29,343 nt of DNA, taken from the NCBI GenBank assembly GCA_002340325.1, contig DDLV01000038.1, forward strand, positions 1-29,343, given 5' to 3'. This DNA comes from Glaciecola sp. UBA2563 (GTDB taxonomy: Bacteria; Pseudomonadota; Gammaproteobacteria; Enterobacterales; Alteromonadaceae). This document shows positions 17,566 to 25,600 of the stretch, in pieces. The position numbers and the translations under genes are program-made. Every line of letters starts with the position of its first letter. Positions within the stretch are counted from its first letter, which is position 1. Under the pieces are notes generated by a model that was not told where the DNA came from, searched no databases, and was given only the letters and a program-made list of their open reading frames with translations.

Positions 17566-18348
17566 CTACCATTTCCTCAACACTTCAGCATAGAGACTTT
17601 CGTCAAGAGCGCTCGGACTATTTTGTATTGAATTCATAATTTCCTCATAACCCTCGCCCTCACGCAATGCAGCTATTCCGTCGTTAAAACGCTCGAGAAT
17701 ATCATCAGCGTTTTCAATGGCTGGGTTCAGCGCTAATTTAACGCCTACGGTCAAAATTGGTTCGTTTGAGATAAAAAGCGGTGGCTTTCCGATCGAATTG
17801 AGTAATTTATTAAACTCTTCGATCATTGCTTTATCAGCCAAAATATAATCTACTCTGCGTTCTTCCAGCTGTTGTATATTTTCGACGAAACTATCTCGGC
17901 GCGCCCATTTTACCGCCCGTTCACTTCTAAGTTGGTCAGTGTTTGCAAATCGTTTTTCGATACCAACGCGTTCATTTCTGAGCTGGTCAAACCGGATAAT
18001 ATCAACGGAAGCCGGTGTGCGTGACACCATATGAAGATGAATTTCTGCATAGACATCGCTGTAAACGTATCTGGCACGTTCGTTGTTAAGCGTATAATGA
18101 TCGATATAGCCGTTAAATCTGCCGCTCACTAAACCAGAACCAGACCATGCTTGTGTGGTTGAAGTTATGTTTAATTCTGTGTCTGGCAATGCACGCGTGA
18201 CGAGTTCTATTAGCTTGGCCGGTTTGTTCCTGTCGTCGATAAGTGTCTCTACTTGGTTACCGACTAAATTGAGCTCAGCGCTTACTGAGAAGACAATTAA
18301 CACCGAACCTACCACTAAAAAAGCCAGTTTATTCATCATTTTGCACAT
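17566..18348 (-). CDS. Periplasmic solute-binding-like protein (SBP_bac_3-type)
   Basis: 260 residues with an export signal (LAFLVVGSVLIVFSVSA, cleaving near residue 24). The body reads like family 3 extracellular solute-binding proteins: a short first lobe, then VDIIRFDQLRNERVGI, in which a lobe-crossing strand is followed by a helix (the family's 'dL kGk.vgv' block), and VDYILADKAMIEEF. The typical TxxR ligand-binding residues could not be placed. No ABC permease or ATPase gene is adjacent. Many alteromonad genomes carry orphan proteins of this type, some acting as sensors or of unknown role, so a transport function is uncertain. Alternative starts are the two Met codons at residues 4 and 5. 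Confidence 0.7.
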   Translation of the reverse strand: MCKMMNKLAFLVVGSVLIVFSVSAELNLVGNQVETLIDDRNKPAKLIELVTRALPDTELNITSTTQAWSGSGLVSGRFNGYIDHYTLNNERARYVYSDVYAEIHLHMVSRTPASVDIIRFDQLRNERVGIEKRFANTDQLRSERAVKWARRDSFVENIQQLEERRVDYILADKAMIEEFNKLLNSIGKPPLFISNEPILTVGVKLALNPAIENADDILERFNDGIAALREGEGYEEIMNSIQNSPSALDESLYAEVLRKW

Positions 18349-18622
18349 TTTATCTTTGCTGATCTCACGAGTTATAACGAGTTCTTTTTTAAACGAAAAT
18401 TTGCCAAGAATGGTTTACATTTTGCGGCCATCCAAGACTATTGGCGCAATTCCATTTTCGTTGTCTATAGTGTCATTTAACAGAATATAGCAACGGTGAC
18501 TAAAACTCGCCAACGAAGGGATGCGAATAGCGGATTTTCGTACACCGAATCACACTAAACAGAAGGTTGGTCGGAAAATAATGGCGTTGTCAGTTCAAAA
18601 AATAAACAAAGTTCAACAGCCC

Positions 18623-19330
18623 CTAGATAAATGCAAAAGCATCGCCGTATAATTGGTCCCTAGGTAGGCCTTTGGCAGTGAACTCATCTCTAATCACGGA
18701 TGCCATGACAAAACGACCGGCAACATACACTTCAACATCGTTGAAATTATCAATATCACCTAGTACCGCCTGATGAACTAAGCCTGTGCGGCCATTCCAG
18801 CCTTGCAGATTTTTAGATGAGGCATTTTCAACAACCGGGACGTAAGTAAAATGCGGATGTCCTTCATCTAGCAATAATAATTCTTCGTTTTCATACAAGT
18901 CTTCAGCATTTTTTGCGCCCCAATATAGCGTGATTTTTCGCTTGGGTTGATTCTTAAGTGCATGCAATAAGATTGAGCGAGTGTATGAGTATCCAGTCCC
19001 ACCAGCGATCAAGACAGCGTGGCGTTCGTTGTCGCGCAAAAATGCATCCCCAATGCCCACTTCAAGCTGTAAATTACGTTCTTCTCGAACCTTGGTTATC
19101 ACTTCATAAGCATAGGGGTTATCAGGGCTTGCACCGATATGTAGTTCAATTTCATTTTGTTGTTCAGGAGGACTTGCTATGGAGAAAGGACGCTTGTCTT
19201 CTTCTCCCATTACAATTTGTAGATACTGTCCAGCCTCAAAATCGATTGGTCTTATTGGTTTTAACAGTACGCGAAAGACATAAGAGGATAGCGATGAAAT
19301 TTCCTTTATGTCTGCTTGGATTTGCTGCAT
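18623..19330 (-). CDS. fre: NAD(P)H-flavin reductase Fre
   Basis: Reduces free FMN, FAD or riboflavin with NAD(P)H. With the ATG at 19330 the protein is 235 residues, close to E. coli Fre (233); the longer frame to 19369 adds residues that do not fit the family. Flavin-binding RPFSIAS (47-53) and the nucleotide-binding loop GGTGYSYTRS (109-118) are present, with VYVAGRF near the C-terminus and an end at DAFAFI. AGGGT precedes the start by about seven bases. It lies directly downstream of ubiD (121 bases), the ubiD-fre order known from E. coli. This fits supply of reduced FMN for prenyl-FMN, the UbiD cofactor. Confidence 0.94.
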   Translation of the reverse strand: MQQIQADIKEISSLSSYVFRVLLKPIRPIDFEAGQYLQIVMGEEDKRPFSIASPPEQQNEIELHIGASPDNPYAYEVITKVREERNLQLEVGIGDAFLRDNERHAVLIAGGTGYSYTRSILLHALKNQPKRKITLYWGAKNAEDLYENEELLLLDEGHPHFTYVPVVENASSKNLQGWNGRTGLVHQAVLGDIDNFNDVEVYVAGRFVMASVIRDEFTAKGLPRDQLYGDAFAFI

Positions 19331-19451
19331 GTAGTACCCTGGTGTGCTCTTTCGAATTACGCATCGCAATCGTTACGAGGTTTGTTATCAAAATTGAGGA
19401 TTCAAGCGCAATATACCTTATTTATATTTACAATCAAGTAGGTCTTAAGCC

Positions 19452-20930
19452 CTATGTCTTTTCATCATCGAGACCAAGTTGTGTCCACAAATCATCAACG
19501 CGTTTCTTGACATCGCTATCCATGACGATTGGCGTCCCCCATTCTCGATCAGTTTCGCCAGGCATTTTGTTAGTAGCATCCATACCCATTTTAGAACCGA
19601 GCCCTGAAACGGGTGACGCGAAATCGAGATAGTCTATTGGTGTGTTTTCAATCATAACGGTATCTCTGGCTGGATCCATGCGTGTAGTGATAGCCCATAT
19701 AACATCCTGCCAGTTCCTTGCATCCACGTCATCATCACAGACAACGACAAATTTCGTGTACATAAACTGGCGTAGGAATGACCAAACACCCATCATTACA
19801 CGCTTGGCATGACCGGGATATTGCTTTTTCATGGTGACTATTGCCATGCGATAACTGCACCCCTCAGGAGGCAAATAAAAATCGCTTATCTCTGGAAACT
19901 GCTTTTGTAATATAGGCACAAACACTTCATTCAATGCAACGCCTAATATGGCTGGCTCATCAGGTGGTCGCCCGGTGTATGTGCTGTGATAGATGGCATT
20001 TTTTCTTTTTGTAATATGTGTAACCGTGAGTACAGGGAACTGGTCAACTTCATTGTAATATCCTGTATGGTCACCATATGGACCTTCATCAGCCATTTCT
20101 CCCGGCTGGATATAGCCTTCCAGCACAATTTCAGCGCTTGCGGGTACCTGTAAATCATTTGATATGCACTGAACCACTTCGGTTTTGTCACCGCGCAATA
20201 ATCCAGCAAAAGCGTATTCGGACAGGGTGTCAGGCACTGGCGTTACAGCGCCTAATATCGTTGCGGGGTCGGCACCAAGCGCTACCGAGACAGGGTAAGG
20301 TTTATCTGGGTTTTGCTCGCACCACTCTCTAAAGTCCAATGCTCCACCGCGGTGAGAAAGCCAGCGCATGATAAGCTTGTTCTTTGCAATTTTTTGTTGT
20401 CGATAGATACCAAGATTTTGTCGCTTTTTGTATGGGCCACGCGTCACAGTAAGTCCCCAAGTAACAAGCGGAGCAGCGTCGCCCGGCCAGCAGCGCTGTA
20501 TTGGCAGTGCATCCAAATCAACATTATCCCCATCCAGCACAATTTCCTGACAAGGTGCCTTTTTAATCTGTTTTGCAGGCATGTTTAATACTTGCTTAAA
20601 AATCGGTATTTTACTGACGAGGTCTTTTACACCTTTCGGTGGCTCAGGCTCTTTTAAAAAAGCAAGGAGTTTGCCTACTTCTCGCAGCGCTTCAACGGAC
20701 TCTTGGCCCATCCCAAGTGCAACCCGTTTTGGCGTGCCAAATAAATTAGCCAGCACCGGCGTGTCGTGGTTTTTGGGATTTTCAAAGAGAATAGCTGGAC
20801 CGCCTGCACGCAGCGTCCTGTCCGCTATTTCTGTCATTTCAAGGTCGGTATCTATGGGTAATGAAACGCGCTTTAACTCACCCATTTTTTCAAGTTGATC
20901 GATAAAATCGCGTAAATCTTTATACTTCAT
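19452..20930 (-). CDS. ubiD: 4-hydroxy-3-polyprenylbenzoate decarboxylase UbiD
   Basis: Prenylated-FMN-dependent decarboxylase of ubiquinone synthesis that removes the ring carboxylate from the polyprenyl-hydroxybenzoate. At 492 residues it matches E. coli UbiD (497). It starts MKYKDLRDFI and holds the cofactor-binding stretch NLGIYRQQ (172-179), the catalytic-region Glu in EGPYGDHTGYY, and a conserved WGTPIVMD segment near the C-terminus. The ribosome site is weak. A good -10 (TATAAT) lies about 30 bases upstream of the start. UbiX, the cofactor maker, is not in the window. Confidence 0.96.
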   Translation of the reverse strand: MKYKDLRDFIDQLEKMGELKRVSLPIDTDLEMTEIADRTLRAGGPAILFENPKNHDTPVLANLFGTPKRVALGMGQESVEALREVGKLLAFLKEPEPPKGVKDLVSKIPIFKQVLNMPAKQIKKAPCQEIVLDGDNVDLDALPIQRCWPGDAAPLVTWGLTVTRGPYKKRQNLGIYRQQKIAKNKLIMRWLSHRGGALDFREWCEQNPDKPYPVSVALGADPATILGAVTPVPDTLSEYAFAGLLRGDKTEVVQCISNDLQVPASAEIVLEGYIQPGEMADEGPYGDHTGYYNEVDQFPVLTVTHITKRKNAIYHSTYTGRPPDEPAILGVALNEVFVPILQKQFPEISDFYLPPEGCSYRMAIVTMKKQYPGHAKRVMMGVWSFLRQFMYTKFVVVCDDDVDARNWQDVIWAITTRMDPARDTVMIENTPIDYLDFASPVSGLGSKMGMDATNKMPGETDREWGTPIVMDSDVKKRVDDLWTQLGLDDEKT

Positions 20931-20956
20931 GAAAACTAATACTAATTTTTAAGGTT

Positions 20957-20986
20957 ATTATACTGCGATAATTAAAATAATGTTTA
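20957..20986 (-). promoter_or_regulatory. Sigma-70 promoter of ubiD
   Basis: On the minus strand, TAAACA (20986-20981) and a perfect TATAAT (20962-20957) are separated by 18 bases, starting about 50 bases before the ubiD ATG. The -35 matches the consensus at four of six positions. Confidence 0.5.
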
Positions 20987-21005
20987 TCGCGCTTCGCGTG
21001 GTTAT

Positions 21006-21032
21006 TCAACAAATTCGAGAAAATACCGATAA
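21006..21032 (+). promoter_or_regulatory. Sigma-28 (FliA) promoter of motX
   Basis: TCAAC at 21006-21010 and ACCGATAA at 21025-21032, separated by 14 bases, match the FliA pattern TCAAG/TAAAG - spacer - GCCGATAA with one change in each half. It lies 39 bases before the motX GTG. motX is a late flagellar gene under FliA control in polar-flagellated relatives. Confidence 0.68.
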
Positions 21033-21070
21033 AAGGCAATGAGTGATAGTTTATTTTTTGGAACATTGCC

Positions 21071-21703
21071 GTGAAACAATGTCTCGCGATTTCCCTTATT
21101 CTTTGTCTAACTTTGATCTTTTTTTCCGCTGATAGTGAAGCACAAGAACTACAAGCGGTACCTATTTATACGCAAGATGAGCTTATTGCATTAATTAATG
21201 AAAATAAGCATCTGCAGCGCGTACAGGCTGACAGATGCCAGCTTGTACAAGACATTGAGGCAAGAGCGGAAATAATGAAAATACCGTCTTATCAGTTTCT
21301 CTGGGGAGATATGCTAGCATGGGGCGTTTGTGTCGACAGAGATGCAAATCTTGGTGTGTTTTACATGCGGGAAGCAGCTGATCAGGGATTACCCGCAGCC
21401 CTTGAGCAACTCGGCAGATATCACAAAGATGGCACGTTAGTACAACAGGATAAAGAAAAGGCTGCCGTGCTGCTAAGAGAAGCATCTGCGCTAGGCGATA
21501 TTCGAGCACAACTTCAACTAGCAGAGTTATTCACAGATGGCTATGGCAGTCCTTATGATTTCGAAGACCTATACCACTGGTTATACAATGCGATAACAAG
21601 CGATAAGGCACGCCACAACCAGATTGCAAGATACATGACCGAGTTGGAAAGCTTGATGCATCCAAAAGCAGTTGAGGCAGCAAAAGAGCGTCTGCCGGAT
21701 TGA
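21071..21703 (+). CDS. motX: Sodium-type flagellar motor protein MotX
   Basis: Periplasmic protein that with MotY forms the T ring and recruits the PomAB sodium stator to the polar flagellum. The 210 residues equal the size of Vibrio MotX (about 211). A signal peptide (about 1-24, ending DSEA) is followed by the characteristic ADRCQLVQDIEARA (53-66), WGDMLAWGVC (78-87) with the paired cysteines Cys56 and Cys87, and two Sel1-type repeats (about 84-155, for example AADQGLPAALEQLGRYHKDG). The start is GTG with GGAA ten bases upstream. The presence of motX predicts pomAB and motY elsewhere in the genome. The sigma-28-like promoter in front supports late flagellar expression. Confidence 0.92.
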   Translation: MKQCLAISLILCLTLIFFSADSEAQELQAVPIYTQDELIALINENKHLQRVQADRCQLVQDIEARAEIMKIPSYQFLWGDMLAWGVCVDRDANLGVFYMREAADQGLPAALEQLGRYHKDGTLVQQDKEKAAVLLREASALGDIRAQLQLAELFTDGYGSPYDFEDLYHWLYNAITSDKARHNQIARYMTELESLMHPKAVEAAKERLPD

Positions 21704-21747
21704 GTAAGGAAGCGGCTTGAAACCCACCGTCATTCTGACTTAGGTCT

Positions 21748-21910
21748 AATGCTGTTCGTTTAAGCTAGGCTATCTAGCTGCGGCATGTTAATTTTTAAAA
21801 GTCGCTTTGTACCATCCATGGGCGCTTGGGCTCTCGCATCCATGCGCGAGCACACTTTTAAAAATTAACATCCCTACGCTAGGCGCTTTGTCGGTAAACC
21901 AATCAGCATT
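21748..21910 (-). repeat. NP7, nested palindrome element
   Basis: Near-identical to NP3 but in the opposite orientation. The outer arm AATGCTGTTCGTTT at 21748-21761 pairs imperfectly with 21897-21910. The inner arms GCATGTTAATTTTTAAAAGT (from 21783) pair with the stretch ending ATTAACAT near 21871. The core lies on the minus strand at 21797-21826. A looser outer shell reaches about 21727 and 21930. Confidence 0.92.
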
Positions 21911-21998
21911 CGACGAAAGTCATAACCTAGATTATTACCCGCATTCCAACTCACCCCCTATAACAAATTTATTCGAAAGTTAACAATAAACCAAATTC

Positions 21999-22190
21999 CG
22001 TTTAATAAGGATCGTTTAAGCGAGGAAGCATTGAAGCGGAGGAATGTTTACATGTAAAAGTGTGCGAGCGCATCCACTTCGTGTCGAGAACCCCGCTCGC
22101 CCGAGCGAACATGGATGTTGCACAGCGTCTTTTACATGTGAACATGTTCGCAGCTAGCTGTATCGCTTAAACGATCCTTATAAAACGAAA
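21999..22190 (+). repeat. NP8, nested palindrome element
   Basis: Second copy in the motX-rnr spacer, 88 bases after NP7. The arms AAGGATCGTTTAAGCGA at 22007-22023 pair perfectly with 22163-22179, and a looser shell extends both ends. The inner arms 22044-22060 and 22129-22145 (ATGTTTACATGTAAAAG, one mismatch) are the same as in NP2. The core is on the plus strand at 22104-22133. Together NP7, NP8 and their flanks fill most of the 653-base spacer. The remaining 22191-22356 should hold the rnr promoter, which I could not pin down. Confidence 0.92.
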
Positions 22191-22356
22191 GTTGGGATGA
22201 CTAAGGATATATCGACTCCTTTTGTTGCTTCAAAATTATAAATATCTAACTGCACCATTTTTCTATATGATAGACGTATAGAAATTGTTTCGGATTGTCC
22301 AAAAACTTACCAATCCACACACAAATACAATATATAAAACGGAATAAACAAACTGC

Positions 22357-24717
22357 ATGAGCAATGACCCTCACTACCAACGTGAGAAATCTAAGTACGA
22401 AAACCCGGTCGCAAGTCGCGAACACCTCCTAGCAATCATTAAAAAAGCCAAAAAAGCGCTAACCTTCCTTGAAATCTGCCAACATGCAGACGCAAATGAA
22501 GAAACAAGTCGTGTTGGCATTCAACGCCGGCTTCGCGCGATGGAAAGAGAAGGCCAAATTAAGTTTACTCGAGAAAAGCGCTATGATCTTCAGATTCAAG
22601 ATGAATTGGTGAAAGGAAGTGTTATTGGCCACCGCGATGGCTACGGCTTTCTAAAACACTCGCTAACTGAAAAAGATTTCTTCATTCCTGTTCACCAAAT
22701 GACCTCGTTACTTCACGATGATATTGTTGAAGGGATCCCTGTTGGGCAGGACAGACGAGGGCGGATCGAATTTAGAGTCAATCGCATCATAGAGCCTCGC
22801 AAAGAACCTATTGTTGGACGTTATTTTACGGAGCACGGAAATGGCATCGTAATCCCGGATGATAATCGAATCTGTCATGAGATTTTTATTCCGACAGAGC
22901 ATGCCATGGAAGCAAAGCAGGGCAGTGTGGTGGTGGTGGATATTCAGCAAAGACCGCGAAAACATCTAAACGCGATAGGCAGGATAGTTGAAGTACTCGG
23001 TGAACATATGGCGCCTGGCATGGAGATCGAGACTGCTGTTCGCAAATTTGAGATCCCACACACTTGGCCTAAAGCTGTTTTAAGTTCTTGCCAGCAGCTC
23101 ACTGAAGAAGTGCCAGAAGATGCAAAAAAAGGCAGGATGGATTTACGTCAATTGCCGCTAGTGACGATTGATGGAGAAGACGCGAGGGACTTTGATGATG
23201 CTGTTTACGCCATCCAAAATGATGACAACTCGTTCCGTCTCTGGGTAGCCATAGCAGATGTCAGTAGTTACGTCAGGCCCGGAACAGCATTAGACACTGA
23301 GGCTATTAAGCGTGGCAACTCAGTATATTTCCCCGAACAAGTTATCCCGATGTTGCCAGAAGTGCTTTCAAATGGGCTTTGCTCCCTAAATCCAGACGCT
23401 GATCGTCTGTGTATGGTCTGCGAGATGAGTGTTGCGGCCAATGGCGAAGTAATATCATACGAATTCTACGAAGCCGTTATGCGCTCTAAGGCCCGTTTGA
23501 CTTATAATAAAGTATGGCAAATCCTTTGCGCAGATGAAGAACTCTGTAAGCGGTATGATACTCATGTTTATGATCTCCAAACGCTTTATACGTTATATAA
23601 AACCTTTAAGGCTGCACGAGACAAGCGCGGTGCTATCGAATTTGAAACACAAGAAACCAAGTTTGTTTTTAACGCAAATCGGAAGATTGAGCACATCGTT
23701 CCCCTAGTGAGAAACGACGCGCACAAAATTATCGAAGAATGCATGATCGCAGCAAATGTATGCGCTGCCCGATTTATTGAAAAGCACCAAGTAGAGGCGC
23801 TGTTTCGCATTCACGATTCGCCCGATGAAGAGAGGCTATTGAGTTTTCGGCAGTATTTAAGAGAAATAGGCGTTAACACCAAGCTTGGTCTGCAACCTCA
23901 GCCTGCTGATTTTACTTCCATCATTAAGCAGACAAAACACCGCCTTGATGCAGAACTTATCCAAACAATGCTGTTAAGGTCGATGAAACAGGCGATTTAC
24001 GATGGCGAAAATATTGGTCATTTTGGTTTGGCGCTTCACGCATACGCCCACTTTACATCGCCCATCAGGCGCTATCCTGACTTAATTGTGCATCGGTGTA
24101 TCAAAGCGATTCTGGAGATGAAAGCCCAGACCAAAATCTGTACTGGCGCTAAGGCTTACTCTGCCGAGGAAATCGAGCAGCTGGGTGAACAGTGCTCAAT
24201 GACCGAGAGGCGAGCTGATGATGCAACTCGGGATGTCGCTGATTGGTTGAAGTGTGAATTTATGCTCGCTCATGTCGGTGATGTTTTTGATGGCGTCGTA
24301 TCGTCAGTCACAAATTTTGGGCTGTTTGTGCGGCTACCCGAATATCACATAGAGGGACTTATTCACATAACATCTCTTGGTCAAGATTATTATCATTACG
24401 ATGATGTCAAACAATGCTTAGTGGGAGAGCACACGGGCATGCAATACAGACTTGGCGACCCGCTTGAGGTAAAAGTTGCTGCAGTAAATTTGGATGAACG
24501 CAAAATCGATCTGATACTGGCGAATCAAAAAAACATAAAGCAATTGCCTAAGAAGTCTCGCGCGAGTAAACATAAAAAGAATAAAGAAGCTAAAGACCAA
24601 AAGGCGTCACCAACGCGAAAAAGAAAAACAAGCGCAGACAGAACTGGGCGAAAACGCGCAGGCCCTGCGAGCAAAAAGAACAAGGGTGCTAGAAACTCTG
24701 GCAAGAAACGCAGGTAG
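22357..24717 (+). CDS. rnr: Ribonuclease R
   Basis: Processive 3'-to-5' exoribonuclease of the RNB family that degrades structured RNA and works with tmRNA in trans-translation. 786 residues, similar to E. coli (813). An N-terminal winged-helix segment (about 20-80), cold-shock domains (about 85-245), the RNB catalytic block DGEDARDFDDAV (272-283, with the metal-binding aspartates at the same positions as in E. coli) and HFTSPIRRYPDL, an S1 domain (about 638-725), and a Lys/Arg-rich tail (about 730-786) are all present. GGA lies about 15 bases before the ATG. rlmB follows after 22 bases, the conserved rnr-rlmB pair. The unusually folded upstream spacer (NP7 and NP8) would lie in or near its leader. 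Confidence 0.97.
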   Translation: MSNDPHYQREKSKYENPVASREHLLAIIKKAKKALTFLEICQHADANEETSRVGIQRRLRAMEREGQIKFTREKRYDLQIQDELVKGSVIGHRDGYGFLKHSLTEKDFFIPVHQMTSLLHDDIVEGIPVGQDRRGRIEFRVNRIIEPRKEPIVGRYFTEHGNGIVIPDDNRICHEIFIPTEHAMEAKQGSVVVVDIQQRPRKHLNAIGRIVEVLGEHMAPGMEIETAVRKFEIPHTWPKAVLSSCQQLTEEVPEDAKKGRMDLRQLPLVTIDGEDARDFDDAVYAIQNDDNSFRLWVAIADVSSYVRPGTALDTEAIKRGNSVYFPEQVIPMLPEVLSNGLCSLNPDADRLCMVCEMSVAANGEVISYEFYEAVMRSKARLTYNKVWQILCADEELCKRYDTHVYDLQTLYTLYKTFKAARDKRGAIEFETQETKFVFNANRKIEHIVPLVRNDAHKIIEECMIAANVCAARFIEKHQVEALFRIHDSPDEERLLSFRQYLREIGVNTKLGLQPQPADFTSIIKQTKHRLDAELIQTMLLRSMKQAIYDGENIGHFGLALHAYAHFTSPIRRYPDLIVHRCIKAILEMKAQTKICTGAKAYSAEEIEQLGEQCSMTERRADDATRDVADWLKCEFMLAHVGDVFDGVVSSVTNFGLFVRLPEYHIEGLIHITSLGQDYYHYDDVKQCLVGEHTGMQYRLGDPLEVKVAAVNLDERKIDLILANQKNIKQLPKKSRASKHKKNKEAKDQKASPTRKRKTSADRTGRKRAGPASKKNKGARNSGKKRR

Positions 24718-24739
24718 ATAGGAATTAGCTAGGAATAAA

Positions 24740-25507
24740 ATGGCGCAACAGGAACATATCTTTGGACACCATGCCGTAAGTTCACTTCTGCAAAATGAAG
24801 CTGAGCGCGTTTATGAAATCTATGTTTCTAAAACACGTCATGAAAATAAACGCAATCAAGATAGCGTCAATACGTTGGTCAATCTTGCGCGCAAAAGTGG
24901 TATCCCGGTGCATTTCTGCCACAAAAAAACACTTGACGATAAATCCAACGGACAATCTCACCAAGGTATCTTGGCAAGAGCAAAACCGGCACCTATTAAG
25001 ACAGAACAAGACCTTGACAAAATCATCGAAGAGACGAAACGTAAAGGCGAGACTATTACATTATTATTGCTCGATGGTGTCACCGATCCACACAATTTAG
25101 GAGCATGTCTGCGCACGGCAGACGCAGCAGGCGTAAACGCTGTTGCCGTACCCAAAGACAAATCGGTGGGGCTTAACGCCACAGTGCGCAAAGTCGCATC
25201 TGGTGCAGCCGAAGTACTGCCATTGATTCAAGTCACTAATCTCTCGCGCACAATAAAATCCATTCAAGAAAAAGGTGTATGGGTCATCGGTACCGCCGGT
25301 GAAGCGCAAGACGATTTATTTGAAATCACTTCCAATGGTCATATCGCCATTGTTATGGGGGCTGAGGACAAAGGCATGCGTCGATTAACGCGAGAGAATT
25401 GCGACCAGTTAGTTAAGCTTCCGATGCTGGGTTCGGTTTCAAGTTTGAATGTATCTGTTGCCACAGGGATATGTTTGTTCGAATTGAATCGCCAGCGGCG
25501 TCAATAG
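24740..25507 (+). CDS. rlmB: 23S rRNA (guanosine-2'-O-)-methyltransferase RlmB
   Basis: SpoU/TrmH-family enzyme that methylates the 2'-OH of G2251 (E. coli numbering) in 23S rRNA. 255 residues (E. coli 243). An N-terminal substrate-binding domain (IFGHHAVSSLL, 7-17) precedes the trefoil-knot catalytic domain with motif 1 DPHNLGACLRTADAAG, motif 2 VMGAEDKGMRRL (about 205-216) and motif 3 SLNVSVATG (about 235-243). Cotranscribed with rnr (22-base gap, AGGAAT before the ATG). A strong two-way terminator lies 46 bases after the stop. The rpsF-priB-rpsR-rplI cluster found after rlmB in several relatives is absent here. Confidence 0.97.
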   Translation: MAQQEHIFGHHAVSSLLQNEAERVYEIYVSKTRHENKRNQDSVNTLVNLARKSGIPVHFCHKKTLDDKSNGQSHQGILARAKPAPIKTEQDLDKIIEETKRKGETITLLLLDGVTDPHNLGACLRTADAAGVNAVAVPKDKSVGLNATVRKVASGAAEVLPLIQVTNLSRTIKSIQEKGVWVIGTAGEAQDDLFEITSNGHIAIVMGAEDKGMRRLTRENCDQLVKLPMLGSVSSLNVSVATGICLFELNRQRRQ

Positions 25508-25553
25508 GCCACTATGGTAAACTGGCCATTTAAATCATGCGCTGGCTCAAATA

Positions 25554-25584
25554 AAAAGAGAGGGATGTCGTCGCCCTCCCTTTT
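25554..25584. terminator. Bidirectional Rho-independent terminator
   Basis: AAAAGAGAGGG (25554-25564), a nine-base loop, and CCCTCCCTTTT (25574-25584) form a stem with a single mismatch, A-flanked on one side and T-flanked on the other. It sits between the convergent rlmB and the lipoprotein gene and can serve both. Confidence 0.85.
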
Positions 25585-25600
25585 CAGGGAAAACAAAAAA

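Noticed and set aside
18355..18560. Minus-strand open stretch ending in IAPIVLDGRKM upstream of the solute-binding gene
   Set aside because: About 45 codons, no convincing start or ribosome site, and a stop shortly upstream; could be a remnant but cannot be distinguished from chance.
18958..19632. 224-codon plus-strand frame
   Set aside because: It is antisense to fre and ubiD, both firmly identified, and its translation is not protein-like.
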